Shown here: one piece after another, positions 1 through 12,260 of the stretch | How positions within the stretch are numbered: the first letter of the stretch is position 1 | How the letters are laid out: each line of letters opens with the position of its first letter | NCBI RefSeq assembly: GCF_011386835.1 | Contig: NC_088791.1 | Coordinates: 8,184,998-8,248,997, forward strand | DNA: 64,000 nucleotides | From: Chrysemys picta bellii | Lineage: Eukaryota > Chordata > Testudines > Emydidae | Reading direction: 5' to 3' | Program-made: the position numbers and the translations under genes | The notes under the pieces: generated by a model | What the model was told of the DNA's origin: nothing | Database searches by the model: none | Seen by the model: only the letters and a program-made list of their open reading frames with translations

Positions 1-860
1 GGTGAGAGGAGTTTGGCGGCGACAAGAAGTAACTGGGGGGGGGGGGCGCGGGGAACTTGGCAGGCCGCAGGGAGGCCGGCGGGCCATGTGTTTGAGACCC
101 CTGCCCTATCTAGAAACCAGGGAAAACGAAATCCCTCCCCTGGGTGCCTGTAACGGGCAATATTCCCCCCTTGCAAGCAAAGACACTGTGTCTGTGTATG
201 AAACAAAGACAACTTTAGTAAGGGGGAAAGGAACCAGGCATTAACCTAGGAAAACACAACAATAAATCAGCGCTATGGTTATAGGAATAATAAGTAAAAT
301 CCCCCCACCACCCAGTATCTTTGCCAATAGTCCCATGCCTCAGTTTCCCCATCTGTTAGCGTGAACATCCAATGGACCAATGTTCCTTTAACACACCACT
401 TTCCCCTTCCCTTCTGCTGCACCCCACTCACAGTTTGTTGCCTGTGGTTAGAAGTCCCAGCGTTCACTTGAACAGGTTCATTTCCAGCCCCTGGGGGGCA
501 CGTTGTCTGGCTTCCTTGAAGAGAAGCCTGACTGCCAGCTCTACGCCATCTCTTTCCAGGCTGCCACTTCTGGCCATGATGCCGTCTCTATGCCAGGACC
601 AGTACAAGGCTCCACCGCCAAACCTAGCTACAGTGAGTACTGTTCTAGTGGTGCTAGGTGGGGGGCATCTTGCTACGCCACTGCACCATCTCTCACCACA
701 GTGCAGTCTCCATGCCACCTACTGCAGTGATGCCACCTCTGGGGGCTTAGGCTCCACCTCCCCCAGCTCTCATAATTTCAGTTCTAGCACTACCACGTAG
801 GGGAGGGAGGCCTATCAGAGCTCCCTCATTATATGGGGGATGGGAGTGTCAACAATGTAT

Positions 861-1101
861 AGTATCAGAGGGGTAGCCATGTTAGTCTGAATCTGTTAAA
901 AGCAACAGAGGGTCCTGTGGCACCTTTAAGACTAACAGAAGTATTAGAAGCATAAGCTTTTGTGGGTAAGAACCTCACTTCTTCAGATGCAAGACTTGCA
1001 TCTGTCTTGCATCTGAAGAAGTGAGGTTCTTACCCACAAAAGCTTATGCTCCCACTACTTCTGTTAGTCTTAAAGGTGCCACAGGACCCTCTGTTGTGTT
1101 T
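861..1101. mobile_element. Foldback retroelement relic, family 1, copy 1
   Basis: The left end AGTATCAGAGGGGTAGCC is followed by two inverted arms (about 903-993 and 1006-1096). Flanks AACAATGTAT (851-860) and AACAATATAT (1102-1111) look like a 10-bp target duplication with one mismatch. The arms hold the CTGAAGA...hairpin layout seen in copy 2, but GAAA has become AAAA in both arms, so any ribozyme function would be lost. The family is very common in turtle DNA; Penelope-like origin is my inference. Confidence 0.75.
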
Positions 1102-1111
1102 AACAATATAT

Positions 1112-2589
1112 AGGACACTTGAACAGAATCCTTCCTACCAGGAATTCACTGCTAAAGGAAAGAATGGGTCAGGTCAAAACCAAACCAAACCAAACCTCAC
1201 CTCACCTCACCTCACCTCACCCCCCGCTGGTCGCGGAATCTCATTATCCAGAGCTATAAGAATGAGGTTATGATTAGGGTGACTTTTCACTCAGGGCATA
1301 TTCAGTACAGTTCCATTGTCCTTTCGTCACACAACAAGAACAATAACATTCCATTACCCCTTCACCCAAAACTTAAATGAACTTTAAACAAAATGACCAA
1401 AATCTTCACACTGAAATGGGGCTTAGCAACATGCAAATAAGGTCTGACTCATTCTGTGTCTTCCTCCAGCTTCTCAATAGATGGCGACAGAGAGTTCCTT
1501 CCCTTTAGAGAGTCAGACCACAGCCTTACATGTGTATGATTGCCCTCTACTGGATGGAATCAGAATTGTGGGTCATACAGCCTTTAGTACTAAACTCTGA
1601 AAGAAGATTCTTCTCTAGCTTGAGTGGCAGGGGCCTGTGCTTCTGGAGCAGGAAGATCTGATGATCTTGCTGTTACCATGAAGTTTTGAGAGGTCAGGGC
1701 ATGCAGTATAATTACAACCCAGAAGTTCCTAAGTGGGTGTAGCTTTGTTACAGTACGTTATGCAGGCCATCTGATTTTCACTGCTGCTCTGTAGAGCATC
1801 TTAGGCGGTCCACAGCACTGCTTACAACCCAGTGCTGAAAGCATATATGAATGACACAACAGGCCGTCATGATGATTTAGCACTAGATTTGCACACACTC
1901 ATCTTCAGGCTGAGCTCCCTGCATCCTAACGTTTCACCACTGCTTTGTGTCGCTGGAGTGGTCCGAAGGACAAGGCCCTATCACCCTGATTCTGATCTCC
2001 TTTATATCAGCATAAATCAGGAGTCCTACCACCAACGTCAACACCGGTAAGTCGATGCGCGTGAGAGGAGACTCAGGCGTTCTGCTATAAACTCTCCGCA
2101 GAGTATGAAGATGCATTTCAGAATGTGGCCGTGTGCTGTGAAATTTCACTTTGCATTTTTATCGAATGAATGCCAATCCTCCCTTCCGCCCCCCCCCCAT
2201 GTATGCGTTATTCAACTTTAGCTCATTTGGGGCTATTTGTTCTGTACATTTCTTCCAGTCGTGCCACTTTACTGATGTTCCACTCAGCACCACCTCGGGG
2301 AATTCCACTTAAATGGCATCTGAATTCTGCTACAGCATCTTCCCAAGAGGGAAGCGTAATAATGGCTGGGAGAGTGAGGGAAGCAACAAGACTAGTAGAA
2401 ATGGAAGGGATGGCTTTTGTGTTGAGTGTCGCCTGGATTCGTCGGTGTTTCGATTTCCAGCGGCTTTTTGGAAGCTAATTGAGTCCCATGCCTCCTCCCA
2501 CCTTCCCCCTCTCTAAAATGAGCTGAATATTTGAAGGGATTTTTAGCATGGAAGAATGAAAAAAGGAGACGTTTGTGTTTAACTTAAAG
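1112..2589. other. Gene-free stretch
   Basis: I see no exon, RNA gene or well-bounded repeat here apart from the microsatellite near 1.2 kb and a repeat-like GATTGCCCTCTACTGG at about 1538. The short frames have no family features. Confidence 0.6.
1195..1225. repeat. Short (CTCAC)n microsatellite
   Basis: Several CTCAC units follow an (AACCA)n stretch. Other simple repeats: AT-dinucleotides at 6035-6055, CA at 11770-11782 and 24502-24514, and a 15-base C run at 28914-28928. Confidence 0.85.
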
Positions 2590-2984
2590 GGACAGCTGAG
2601 GTGAATGGGCATAGCTCCATTGAAGCTGATGGGCCAGTTCCTCGTCTGGCGTGAACTGATGGAGCTCTGTTGACGTCAACGGGCCAGATCCTCAGCTGGA
2701 GTAAACCTCCACTGAAGGCAATGCAGACAAGTGACATCAGTTGAGGATCAGTGTCTAAGGATTAGCCAAATTGCTCCCACAGCTGAAATTGTCCCTAAGG
2801 CCAGGTCCACGCTACAAGCTTTTGCCAGGGGTGTGATTTGTGACAGACAGAGCTGTGCCGGCAAAAGCCCCTAGTGTAGATGCACTTTCGTCACTGTTGC
2901 GTGTTTCACATGGCAGGGCTGGAACACGTTCCGCTGGCAAAAGCACAGTTTTGCCGGTGTAGCCGCACCCACTCTAGGAGTGCT
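2590..2984. repeat. Two short inverted-type repeat relics
   Basis: At 2590-2760 lies CATAGCTCCATTGAAG with GGGCCAGATCCTCAGCTGG. At 2798-2984 lies GCCAGGTCCACGCTACAAGC with GGTGTAGCCGCACCC. Both have the look of turtle nonautonomous DNA elements. Confidence 0.55.
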
Positions 2985-3927
2985 TTAAATCAATTAATGA
3001 TCTGGAGGATGGCGTGGACTGCACTTTCAGCAAGTTTGCAGATGACACTAAACTGGGAGGAGTGGTAGATACGCTGGAGGGTAGGGACAGGATACAGAGG
3101 GACCTAGACAAATTAGAGGATTGGGCCAAAAGAAACCTGATGAGGTTCAACAAGGACAAGTGCAGAGTCCTGCACTTAGGACGGAAGAATCCTATGCACT
3201 GTTACAGACTAGGGACCAAATGGCTAGGAAGCAGTTCTGCAGAAAAGGACCTAGGGGTTACAGTGGACAAGAAGCTGGATATGAGTCAACAGTGTGCCCT
3301 TGTTGCCAAGAAGGCTAATGGCATTCTGGACTGTATAAGTAGGGGCATTGCCAGCAGATCGAGGGACGTGATCGTTCCCCTCTATTCGACATTGCTGAGG
3401 CCTCATCTGGAGTACCGTGTCCAGTTTTGGGCCCCACACTACAAGAAGGATATGGAAAAATTGGAAAGAGTCCAGAGGAGGGCAACAAAAATGATTAGGG
3501 GGCTGGAGCACATGACTTATGAGGAGAGGCTGAGGGAACTGGAATTGTTTAGTCTGCAGAAGAGAAGAATGAGGGGGGATTTGATAGCTGCTTTCAACTA
3601 CCTGAAAGGGGGTTCCAAAGAGGCTGGATCTAGACTGTTCTCAGTGGTATCTGATGACAGAACAAGGAGTAATGGTCTCAAGTTGCAGTTGGGGAGGTTT
3701 AGGTTGGATATTAGGAAAAACTTTTTCACTAGGAGGGTGGTGAAGCACTGGAATGGGTTACCTAGGGAGGTGGTGGAATCTCCTTCCTTAAGAGGGTTTT
3801 AAGGTCAGGCTTGACAAAGCCCTGGCTGGGATGATTTAGTTGGGAATTGGTCCTGCTTTGAGCAGGGGGTTGGACTAGATGACCTCCTGAGGTCCCTTCC
3901 AACCTTGATATTCTATGATTCTATGAT
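2985..3927 (+). mobile_element. CR1 LINE, 5'-truncated
   Basis: The copy begins just before the reverse transcriptase FADD box and runs to the ATTCTATGATTCTATGA tail. It is close in sequence to the longer copy at 8-10.3 kb. No target duplication is expected for CR1. The left edge abuts a short DNA-element relic (2798-2984). Confidence 0.92.
3014..3802 (+). pseudogene. CR1 ORF2 fragment (reverse transcriptase C-terminus)
   Basis: The 262-codon frame starts at an internal Met before [12 protein letters not shown] and covers the RT thumb and C-terminal region. It is broken near its end: an extra G in the segment encoding SLEVFK of the intact copy makes SLRGF-stop, losing the last dozen or so residues (ending ALAGMI). 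It lacks endonuclease and most of the RT palm, so it cannot move itself. Confidence 0.9.
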
Positions 3928-3944
3928 AAGACTTGAGGTCACTC

Positions 3945-4068
3945 AGCCAGAGGTTATGGGCCTATTACAGGAGTGGGTGGGTGAGATTTTGTGGCCTGTG
4001 ATGTGCAGAGGGTCAGACTAGATAACCATGATGATCTCTTCTGGCCTTACAGTTTATGGGTCTATGGG
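3945..4068 (+). mobile_element. CR1 3'-end fragment
   Basis: The segment with GGAGTGGGTGGGTGAGATTT and GGTCAGACTAGATAACCATG is a CR1 3'-end type distinct from the copy directly upstream, ending GTTTATGGGTCTATG. It has no coding part. Confidence 0.72.
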
Positions 4069-4312
4069 CTTGTCTATACTTGAACTCTACTGTGGGTTCA
4101 GGGTAGACACTACCCACGCCAGCAAGAGGGTTTTCCCCTCAGCATAGGTAATCCACCTCCCTGAGAGGCAGTAGCTAGGATGACAGAAGAATTCTTCCAT
4201 TTACCTAGAGCTGGGGGTTAGGTCAGTGTAACTAAATTGCTCGCGGGGGTGTGTGTGTGGATTTTTCACACCCCTGAAGCTGGGTCGATCTAACTTTTTA
4301 GGCCTATGATGA
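4069..4312. mobile_element. Short DNA-element relic
   Basis: It has GGCTTGTCTATACTTGAAC and ATTTTTCACACCCCTGAAGC, with GACAGAAGAATTCTTCCAT between. The same family occurs at 14900-15220, 40820-41060 and 43220-43350. Confidence 0.65.
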
Positions 4313-4809
4313 GTCTGTGGTCTGTATGCTGATACAACAGCTAAACAGGCAAAACCTTCCCAGTGTAAAGCTGTCTGTAATCAGCGGGAACAACACTACC
4401 AGCACAGCAGACACTGGCAAGCTGGAGAGGATAGGGGATCATGATGGCATCGCATCTGTCTCTGCAGGGGCAATGGGCTTACAACCCTTTCTCTTTACTA
4501 GCCAAGAGCCCCAACCAAGACCCATAGCTCCAAACACCTGGAGGGTTTGTAATCTGAACCTGGAACTGGATCAGAGTGTTGCAAAGAGCCCCTGTTTTTA
4601 GAATAAACTGAACCAAAACCTCGGCTCTTTGGAGTACTCACCATCCAGACTGGAAGATTGTACTGACCTTTTAGCACCAGAAGGATAAAATTCTGCTCTC
4701 ATTTATAGTGCAAAGCAGCTCACGGAAATCCACGCAGCTGACAGTGACTGCAGAGTCAAGGCAAGGCTGATCAACTGCAGGTTTTTATCATCTCACGGGG
4801 CGTGGGTCG

Positions 4810-5520
4810 TGTCCTGGAGTCCCCGGGCGATGCTCTGGAACTGCTCCCTACGAAGCCAGGCAGGACTCTGGTGAAGTCTCCTCTCCGTGAGCAGACTGTC
4901 TTCAGGGCAAGAAGCTCACACGGCTTCCACCTTCCTGGGTCTGACCTCGGAGCATTCAGCATCCTCTGCCTCTCCGTGCGCTTCCCACAGCGAGTCCGCC
5001 TGGGCGGGGTCCTGGGGAAGCCACAGGGTCCTGCACCCCAACTTCGCAGTCAGACGTGACTCTCAGCCAGCCAGTAAAACAGAAGGTTTATTAGATGACA
5101 GGAACACGGTCTAAACCAGAGCTCGTAGGTACAGAGAACAGGATCCCTCAGTGGGGTCCATCCTGGGGGGCAGCAAGCCAGACAACCAAGTCTGCACCTC
5201 GCTCCATGTCCCCGGCCAGCTCCAAAACTAACTAACTCACCCTCCAGCCCTTCCTCCTCTGTGCTTTGTTCCTTTCCTGGGTCAGAAGGTCACCTGATCT
5301 CTTTGTTCTCCAACACCGTTAGCTATGTCCTTGGGGGGTGGGGGAGGGAAGGGGCCCCGGCCATTAGTTGCCAGGAGATAAGAGTATCGGCCATTTATGT
5401 GCACTGGCCCTTTGCTCTGCAACGATCTTACCCCCTAGAGACTTTAGAAATGCATAGGGGAACCTGAGGCACTCATGCAGTATTCAGAGGAAACATTAAG
5501 AACAGTCCCACTTCGTCACA
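4810..5520 (-). mobile_element. Solo retroviral-type LTR, about 711 bp
   Basis: Reading minus, it starts TGTGACGAAGTGGGACTG at 5520 and ends GGACTCCAGGACA near 4810. It includes TCTAATAAACCTTCTGTTTT (polyadenylation signal region) and GGCTGGCTGAGAGTCACG. No internal coding part is adjacent. Flanks GGTCG and GGTAG are similar but not identical, so the target duplication is unproven. Confidence 0.78.
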
Positions 5521-6249
5521 GGTAGCAATGTTGCTAAAAGGCGGTGTGTGTGTGTGTGGGGGGGTTTGTCATTCTTTTTAGTCTGTGCAGCACCTCTAGA
5601 TAGCAGGAGTCTCCCTGCGTGCTGCAAGGGCATATGTGAGTTAGCTGCAGCTCTGAGTTTTGGTTCAAATGCAGACTGTTACTGAGTGAGAAACACACTG
5701 TGCTCTCTCTGATAGAGGCTAAGCACCTTCACTGAATCACTGCAATCTTTTGCAGCCGGTATTTAAACCACTGCTGTCCAGTGTTTGACAGCTGCCTTTG
5801 TAAGGGGCGAGGTCAACTCACACCGACTTCTGGGCCTCTAGGCCCTACACACAGGGACTCTTGTAATGACCCTCTTGCTCACTTCTCCGGCAAACGCAAA
5901 GTCCAACAAATTTTAAAACCAACTAATCGAACTTGTAACTCAGACTGAGCAGTGAATTCTCCACCTTTAGGGTATGTCTGCCCTGAAGCTGGAGGCTGTT
6001 GGCTAATATATGCTGGCTATCATATAAATATATAACATATATATATATATTAGTATGTATTAAGTACTAGTAATATTAAGCACAAATATTGTACTGTAAG
6101 TGATATAGCCTAAACTGGCCTAAACCATAATCCTCTTCACTTATGCTAAATATCCCATAACACCTTGAATTTACTGAAGTAATCATTTGTCACAAGTAGA
6201 TCAGAAACTTGTCAAAATCAAGAGACATTTGTTCTTTGGCTTAGTACCA

Positions 6250-6640
6250 GCTAGGGCCGTCCCTTCCCGGAGCAGTACCTGGAATGCCAGTATCCAAAAC
6301 TAAGCTAAGGAAGGAACAGAACAAGTCAGGGAACTGGGACGTACTTCTGGGTTGGATTTTAGTGCCGTGTAAAGAAATGTGTAACTAGTAAAATCATCTC
6401 AATCGTCCTGGGTGAAATGTGTAACTCAGGGAGCACACCTGCGTCAGGTGAATGTGGCATCGCTGCATGGGACTGCACTTCGGCGACTGGAATCATCTAG
6501 AACCTTTTTCCTGTACCGTATTAATAAACCTGACTGGCACTGGTTATTTGGTCTCTTGAGTATATTTCGTAACAAAATAACGAACCCAAGTGTGGTCAAG
6601 CAATTGACCAGACAATTAATCAACGAGGCGTAATCACCAG
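6250..6640 (+). mobile_element. Possible LTR 3' part
   Basis: CCGTATTAATAAACCTGACT is followed by GGTCTCTTGAGTATATTTCG, resembling the R-U5 part of retroviral LTRs. Edges are not defined and no PBS is assigned. Confidence 0.4.
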
Positions 6641-6905
6641 TGTGAGTAGACAGACCTGTGCTAGCTCTGACCAAGCAAGCGTGCTAAAAATAGAATTGTA
6701 GTAGTAGTGGGAGGGGCTAGCTGTCTGAGTATGCACCTAAGATCTGGGATGGGATTATACGCGGGGCAGCTAGCCCCTCGCAACACTCGTGCTGCTGTGG
6801 CAACACTTGTGCACTATGTCTATCACAGCGGGCGTGGGGATGTCTGCTCGAGCTGGAAAAGACCCCCTCCAGCTCCAAGGGCAGACATACCCATGCAGTG
6901 AAATT
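6640..6905. mobile_element. DNA-element relic, GAGTATGCACCTAAGAT type
   Basis: AGTAGACAGACCTGTGCTAG and TGAGTATGCACCTAAGATCT are shared with 57480-57770 (TGAGTATGCACCTAGGAT, GGCTAGCCCTGCC). The two copies lie 51 kb apart. It is noncoding. Confidence 0.6.
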
Positions 6906-8009
6906 CTGCTTTTAGTTACAGCCGGGTCAGTCAGGAGGCACTTGGCTGACGTCCCTGGATTTACACCGGCGTCAGCAAGCTAAGCATCAGATCTGTTTTC
7001 ATCTAGTTTTGAACCCATTTGAACATTGCGGACTCTGGCACGTCAGCGAAATCCAAACCTTGCCAGCGCTGTGCGCTGCTGGGGGCTCTGTGACAGCAGG
7101 AGGAATGGAAAGACATGGGCCAGGGAGTCACTGCAGTCACCCGGGCCAGCCTTTTTTGCGTCTATTTAAAGGGTAACAGACCCAGTGCCTGGGTTCCATC
7201 CTCAGGGCTGGCCGCACTGTGCAGGACCCAAGAGACCAGGGGTCTCTGGAAAGCTGTAGCCCCTCCGACCAACCCCCCTGTCCCACCCACACCTCTACGG
7301 CAGGGACTGCAAGGAGGGGGAGCGGGGAACTGCCAGGGCGTTTCTCCAACTAACATCGTGGAACATTCGGTCTGCACTGAGCATGCTCCAACCTGGGGTG
7401 GTTGGATCTGAGCAGGGCCTCGCCCTGCAATTGCTCCTCCCACCTGCTGTGTTGCCGGGCACCAGGACTGAGAGCTGAGAGTGTGTCTGTCCCGTGCTCT
7501 GACTGCTCCCCCTGCTAGTGCCCAGGTCGCTTGGAGGCGCGTAATGCAGAGGGATGAGGAATGGGCAGAGGTAGGGGCGAGGAGTAAAACAGCAGGAGAA
7601 CAGGAGCAGAAGCCAGTGAGGTGAGGCGGGGGGAGCAGCTGATGTGTGTGTGGAGGAGAGGACAGGAGCCAGGGTGGAGGTGGTTGGGGTGAATAGTAGC
7701 AAAGGGGGATGGGGCAGGAGCTGAAGTGGGGTGGACATGGGCAGAAGGGTCCAAAACCTATGCTTGCCTCCAAAACCTGGAACTGAACCCAGCAGTATTG
7801 AGTCTCCACATTCCTCTGCGGTGAAACTATTTATAGACTACACAGCTCGATTCATTCCCTAGGCACTGGGCACCTGAATGAGACACGGCTCCTGGGGGGA
7901 AAAATACTATGTGATCATGTGATTAAAGTCTGTACCATCATGAAGATGCACAACCGGGCAGAGTTAAGGTTGCACAGGCAACCTTAATTCTGGCATTTCC
8001 TAACTTTTG

Positions 8010-10322
8010 AGCGCTTGACTTTGCAGCCTTGAAACAGGGAAGAACTAGTAGGGGAAGCAATAGTGGATGGGAACCTGGGAGGCAGTGACCATGAGATGGT
8101 CGAGTTCAGGATCCTGACACAAGGAAGAAAGGAGAGCAGCAGAATACGGACCCTGGACTTCAGAAAAGCAGACTTTGACTCCCTCAGGGAACAGATGGGC
8201 AGGATCCCCTGGGAGAATAATATGAAGGGCAAAGGGGTCCAGGAGAGCTGGCTGTATTTTAAAGAATCCTTATTGAGGTTGCAGGAACAAACCATCCCGA
8301 TGTGTAGAAAGAATAGTAAATGTGGCAGGCGACCAGCTTGGCTAAACAGTGAAATCCTTGCTGATCTTAAACGCAAAAAAGAGGCTTATAAGAAGTGGAA
8401 GATTGGACAAATGACCAGGGAGGAGTATAAAAGTATTGCTCAGGCGTGCAGGAGTGAAATCAGGAAGGCCAAATCACACTTGGAGTTGCAGTTAGCAAGA
8501 GATGTTAAGAGTAACAAGAAGGGTTTCTTCAGGTATGTTAGCAACAAGAAGAAAATCAAGGAAAGTGTGGGCCCCTTACTGAATGAGGGAGGCAACCTAG
8601 TGACCGAGGATGTGGAAAAAGCTAATGTACTCAATGATTTTTTTGCCTCTGTCTTCACGCACAAGGTCAGCTCCCAGATTGCTGCACTGGGCAGTACAGC
8701 ATGGGGAGAAGGTGACCAACCCTCTGTGGAGAAAGAAGTGGTTCGGGACTATTTAGAAAAACTGGACGTGCACAAGTCCATGGGGCCGGATGCGCTGCAT
8801 CCGAGGGTGCTAAAGGAGTTGGCGGGTGAGATTGCAGAGCCATTAGCCATTATTTTTGAAAACTCATGGCGATCGGGGGAGGTCCCAGATGATTGGAAAA
8901 AGGCTAATGTAGTGCCCATCTTTAAAAAAGGGAAGAAGGAGGATCCGGGGAACTACAGGCCAGTCAGCCTCACCTCAGTCCCTGGAAAAATCATGGAGCA
9001 GGTCCTCAAGGAATCAATTATGAAACGTTTAGAGGAGAGGAAAGTGATCAGGAACAGTCAGCATGGATTCACGAAGGGGAAGTCGTGCCTGACTAACCTA
9101 ATTGCCTTCTATGATGAGATAACTGGCTCTGTGGATGAGGGGAAAGCAGTGGATGTGTTATTTCTTGACTTTAGCAAAGCTTTTGATACTGTCTCCCACA
9201 GTATTCTTGCCACCAAGTTAAAGAAGTATGGGCTGGATGAATGGACTGTAAGGTGGATAGAAAGCTGGCTAGATCGTCGGGCTCAACGGGTAGTGATCAA
9301 TGGCTCCATGTCTAGTTGGCTGCCGGTTTCAAGTGGAGTGCCCCAAGGGTCGGTCCTGGGGCCGGTTTTGTTTAATATCTTTATTAATGATCTGGAGGAT
9401 GGTGTGGACTGCACTCTCAGCAAGTTTGCAGATGACACTAAACTAGGAGGCGTGGTAGATACACTAGAGGGTAGGGATCGGATACAGAGGGACCTAGACA
9501 AATTAGAGGATTGGGCAGAAAAAAACCTGATGAGGTTCAACAAGAACAAGTGCAGAGTCCTGCACTTAGGACGGAAGAATCCCATGCACTGCTACAGACT
9601 AGGGACCGAATGGCTAGGTAGCAGTTCTGCTGAAAAGGACCTAGGGGTCACAGTGGACGAGAAGCTGGATATGAGTCAACAGTGTGCTCTTGTTGCCAAG
9701 AAGGCTAACGGCATTTTGGGCTGTATAAGTAGGGGCATTGCCAGCAGATCGAGGAACGTGATTGTTCCCCTTTATTCGACATTGGTGAGGCCTCATCTGG
9801 AATACTGTGTCCAGTTTTGGGCCCCACACTACAAGAAGGATGTGGAAAAATTGGAAAGAGTCCAGCGGAGGGCAACAAAAATGATTAGGGGTCTGGAGCA
9901 CATGACTTATGAGGAGAGGCTGAGAGAACTGGGATTGTTTAGTCTCCAGAAGAGAAGAATGAGGGGGGATTTGATAGCAGCCTTCAACTACCTGAAGGGG
10001 GGTTCCAAAGAGGATGGAGCTCGGCTGTTCTCAGTGGTGGCAGATGACAGAACAAGGAGCAATGGTCTCAAGTTGCAGTGGGGGAGGTCCAGGTTGGATA
10101 TCAGGAAACACTATTTCACTAGGAGGGTGGTGAAACACTGGAATGCGTTACCTAGGGAGGTGGTGGAGTCTCCTTCCTTGGAGGTTTTTAAGGCCCGGCT
10201 TGACAAAGCCCTGGCTGGGATGATTTAGCTGGGAATTGATCCTGCTTTGAGCAGGGGGTTGGACCAGATGACCTCTTGAGGTCCCTTCCAACTCTGATAT
10301 TCTATGATTCTATGATTCTATG
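8010..10322 (+). mobile_element. CR1 LINE, long 5'-truncated copy
   Basis: This is the longest and least decayed CR1 here, from within the endonuclease domain to the characteristic 3' end (GGTTGGACCAGATGACCTC) and three ATTCTATG repeats. The coding frame can be followed upstream of the first Met ([15 protein letters not shown]) to about 8040, so the truncation point lies near there. Promoter, ORF1 and the N-terminal endonuclease are absent. Confidence 0.93.
8063..10228 (+). CDS. CR1 ORF2 protein, 721 aa, 5'-truncated endonuclease-reverse transcriptase
   Basis: The frame encodes the end of an AP-type endonuclease (SDHE at residues 8-11, the catalytic Asp-His of this family) and a complete non-LTR reverse transcriptase. 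RT landmarks are VPIFKKG (284), NYRPVSL (297), [11 protein letters not shown] (367, first catalytic Asp), [10 protein letters not shown] (425) and FADD (455-458, catalytic Asp pair). It ends [13 protein letters not shown] like other CR1 proteins. The element would copy its own mRNA by target-primed reverse transcription. A full ORF2 should be roughly 250 residues longer, so this is a dead-on-arrival copy despite no internal stop. The Met is simply the first available; translation is not implied. Confidence 0.9.
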   Translation: MDGNLGGSDHEMVEFRILTQGRKESSRIRTLDFRKADFDSLREQMGRIPWENNMKGKGVQESWLYFKESLLRLQEQTIPMCRKNSKCGRRPAWLNSEILADLKRKKEAYKKWKIGQMTREEYKSIAQACRSEIRKAKSHLELQLARDVKSNKKGFFRYVSNKKKIKESVGPLLNEGGNLVTEDVEKANVLNDFFASVFTHKVSSQIAALGSTAWGEGDQPSVEKEVVRDYLEKLDVHKSMGPDALHPRVLKELAGEIAEPLAIIFENSWRSGEVPDDWKKANVVPIFKKGKKEDPGNYRPVSLTSVPGKIMEQVLKESIMKRLEERKVIRNSQHGFTKGKSCLTNLIAFYDEITGSVDEGKAVDVLFLDFSKAFDTVSHSILATKLKKYGLDEWTVRWIESWLDRRAQRVVINGSMSSWLPVSSGVPQGSVLGPVLFNIFINDLEDGVDCTLSKFADDTKLGGVVDTLEGRDRIQRDLDKLEDWAEKNLMRFNKNKCRVLHLGRKNPMHCYRLGTEWLGSSSAEKDLGVTVDEKLDMSQQCALVAKKANGILGCISRGIASRSRNVIVPLYSTLVRPHLEYCVQFWAPHYKKDVEKLERVQRRATKMIRGLEHMTYEERLRELGLFSLQKRRMRGDLIAAFNYLKGGSKEDGARLFSVVADDRTRSNGLKLQWGRSRLDIRKHYFTRRVVKHWNALPREVVESPSLEVFKARLDKALAGMI

Positions 10323-11090
10323 AAGTTCTTTTAGTATAGATTTTTTAAAAAAGTAATAACTGGGTTTGGCAGAATTTTTTTATAAATTTCAATGGATAAT
10401 ATGTTTATTTGTAAGCATTTTTAATTTTTTTTAATTGATTTAAATGTTCACAGTTGTGCAAAATTATGGGTGTTAAGCTTTTTAAAATATTTGTATCTAT
10501 TTAAATTTTCACAGCTGGAAATTATGGAGGGGATCAGATAATAATTAATTAACAAGAGTAGATGTTGAGCTTCAAGGAGTTAAAACACAAACCGTTAAAA
10601 CACAAACCCATTAAAACAGAAACTGTCAACATCACATGTCAAAATATACCAAGTAAATAGCCTTAAATCAAACTCTAATAAGTTCCCAAGCAACATTTTT
10701 CTTACTTTGCCTGTCTGTAAATTTCGATTTGTATCGATGACAATATTTATTCATCAGTTTGTGCGTGTGCAGGGAAATTGACATTTATCAATATTTACCG
10801 ATACAAATTGATTCCTTCCAAGCCTAATTAATAATAAATAATAATCATGGGCCACAAGGCTATGAGAAAGCAATAAAATCCCCTTCTAGCTGGTGTCCCT
10901 GGAGGACAGAAAGAGACCATAGGTGGGTAGATTTTTCACTGTCAATTCTCTGGCATTTTGTTAACACCGATAGAAGCCAGGGATGAGAGGTTATTCCATT
11001 GAAAATACTTCCACATCCTGAGCTTCTCTCCCTTATGAGTCAGCTCTCGAATGATAACACACTGCTCTTAAGCTGATGGCAGACCTGAAC
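10323..11090. other. AT-rich gene-free stretch after CR1
   Basis: AT-rich DNA with a TATCGATGACAATATTTATT / TATCAATATTTACCGATAC near-inverted pair at about 10730-10805. No gene seen. Confidence 0.6.
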
Positions 11091-11337
11091 TCACCGGAGC
11101 ATGGACGTATGGTTGTCAGCTGGCACAATGAGCCTATAACTCCCTAACGACTCATTTAATACAGTGGCAACCCTACTCACGGCTGTGGCTGTTGTGAACA
11201 ATTGACAAGCGAACCCTACCGCTCCCCACTCTGCAGTTTCTTTTATTGTGGGATTAACGCTACCATTTGCCATGATTTGCAACTGCCAACATCTCGACGC
11301 TCCCCACAGGGCTTTGAAGGCAAAGGAAATGTACAGA

Positions 11338-11640
11338 ATATTGTTGCCAACTCTTGTCATTTTATTGTGAACATGGTCATATTTTTTGGTTTTGTTTGGT
11401 TTGGGTTTTTTTTGTAAAGCTCCAGCTACTGGAGACAAGTGATTAGGTGAGACTCTCAGCTTTCATTGTAAAAAAAAAAAAAAGAGAGATTTCTAGCCCC
11501 CATGGCTGCAGAGAAAAGCTTGAAGCATGGCTCAGGTGCAGGCTAAAGGCTCCGAAACCAGACAGCAGAAAGTGAGCAGCCAAAATGCATTATTTAAAAA
11601 AAATCTTATGATTTTGAAGCCAAATGCTTTTTTGGAGGGG
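11338..11640 (+). repeat. Dispersed noncoding repeat, copy 1
   Basis: GAGACTCTCAGCTTTCATTG, CCCATGGCTGCAGAGAAAAG and AAAAAAAATCTTATGATTTT are shared in order with 27674-27950 (copy 2). It has no coding frame. The family is not identified. Confidence 0.7.
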
Positions 11641-12109
11641 GGGGGAGGTGCGGGGGGGGACTCAAGTTCTTTGAATGTTTGGACTTGGCAGTACTGCGAT
11701 TTGCTAATAAAAGGAAAGAAGAGTAAAATACTTAATCATTCATATTGCAGTTAATTGGCTTGAGCGAGACACACACACACACCACTGCCCTCTACAGGCT
11801 GAAATCCGAACCACTAAATGTTGTGTCATGGGCCCTATAGTGCTAACAGCTGATAGTTCAGGTGCCAGGAGTCTGCGCTTGGGAAGCAGGAGGGAGCTAG
11901 TTATAGATTCAGATTTCTCCTCTATCTAGCTGGATGAATTCAAATCTTTATAAACACAACTATTTTGAGAACTCAAGCTCACAGTCGTAAAGGACATGTT
12001 TTAACAAGTCGCATTTAGTACTACCAGGTACTCAGATCTATGGCCACACCCTCTATCTCGCCAAAGCTTGGGGACTTTGAATCCGGGGCTTTGCTTCTAC
12101 CTGTTACCC

Positions 12110-12260
12110 AGGGCCGGTGCTACCATTAAGGCAAACGAGGCGGTTGCCTAGGGCGCCAAGATTTGGGGGCGCCAAAAAGCGGTGCACCCAATTTTTTTTT
12201 ACAGCGTTCCTACACCCCCTAAGGGCAGAGGAGGGGGCGGGGAGCTGCCACAGGGCTGGG
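12110..12260. repeat. DNA-element start, CAGGGCCGGTGCTACC type
   Basis: CAGGGCCGGTGCTACCATTA and GGGGGCGCCAAAAAGC form a common element start, related to the ends at 53829. The right end is unclear; GGCCCTGC at about 13855 may belong to it or to another copy. Confidence 0.5.

Noticed and set aside
7162..7809. 215-codon minus-strand frame
   Set aside because: Pro/Ser-rich translation of low-complexity DNA, with competing overlapping frames on the same strand and no domain.
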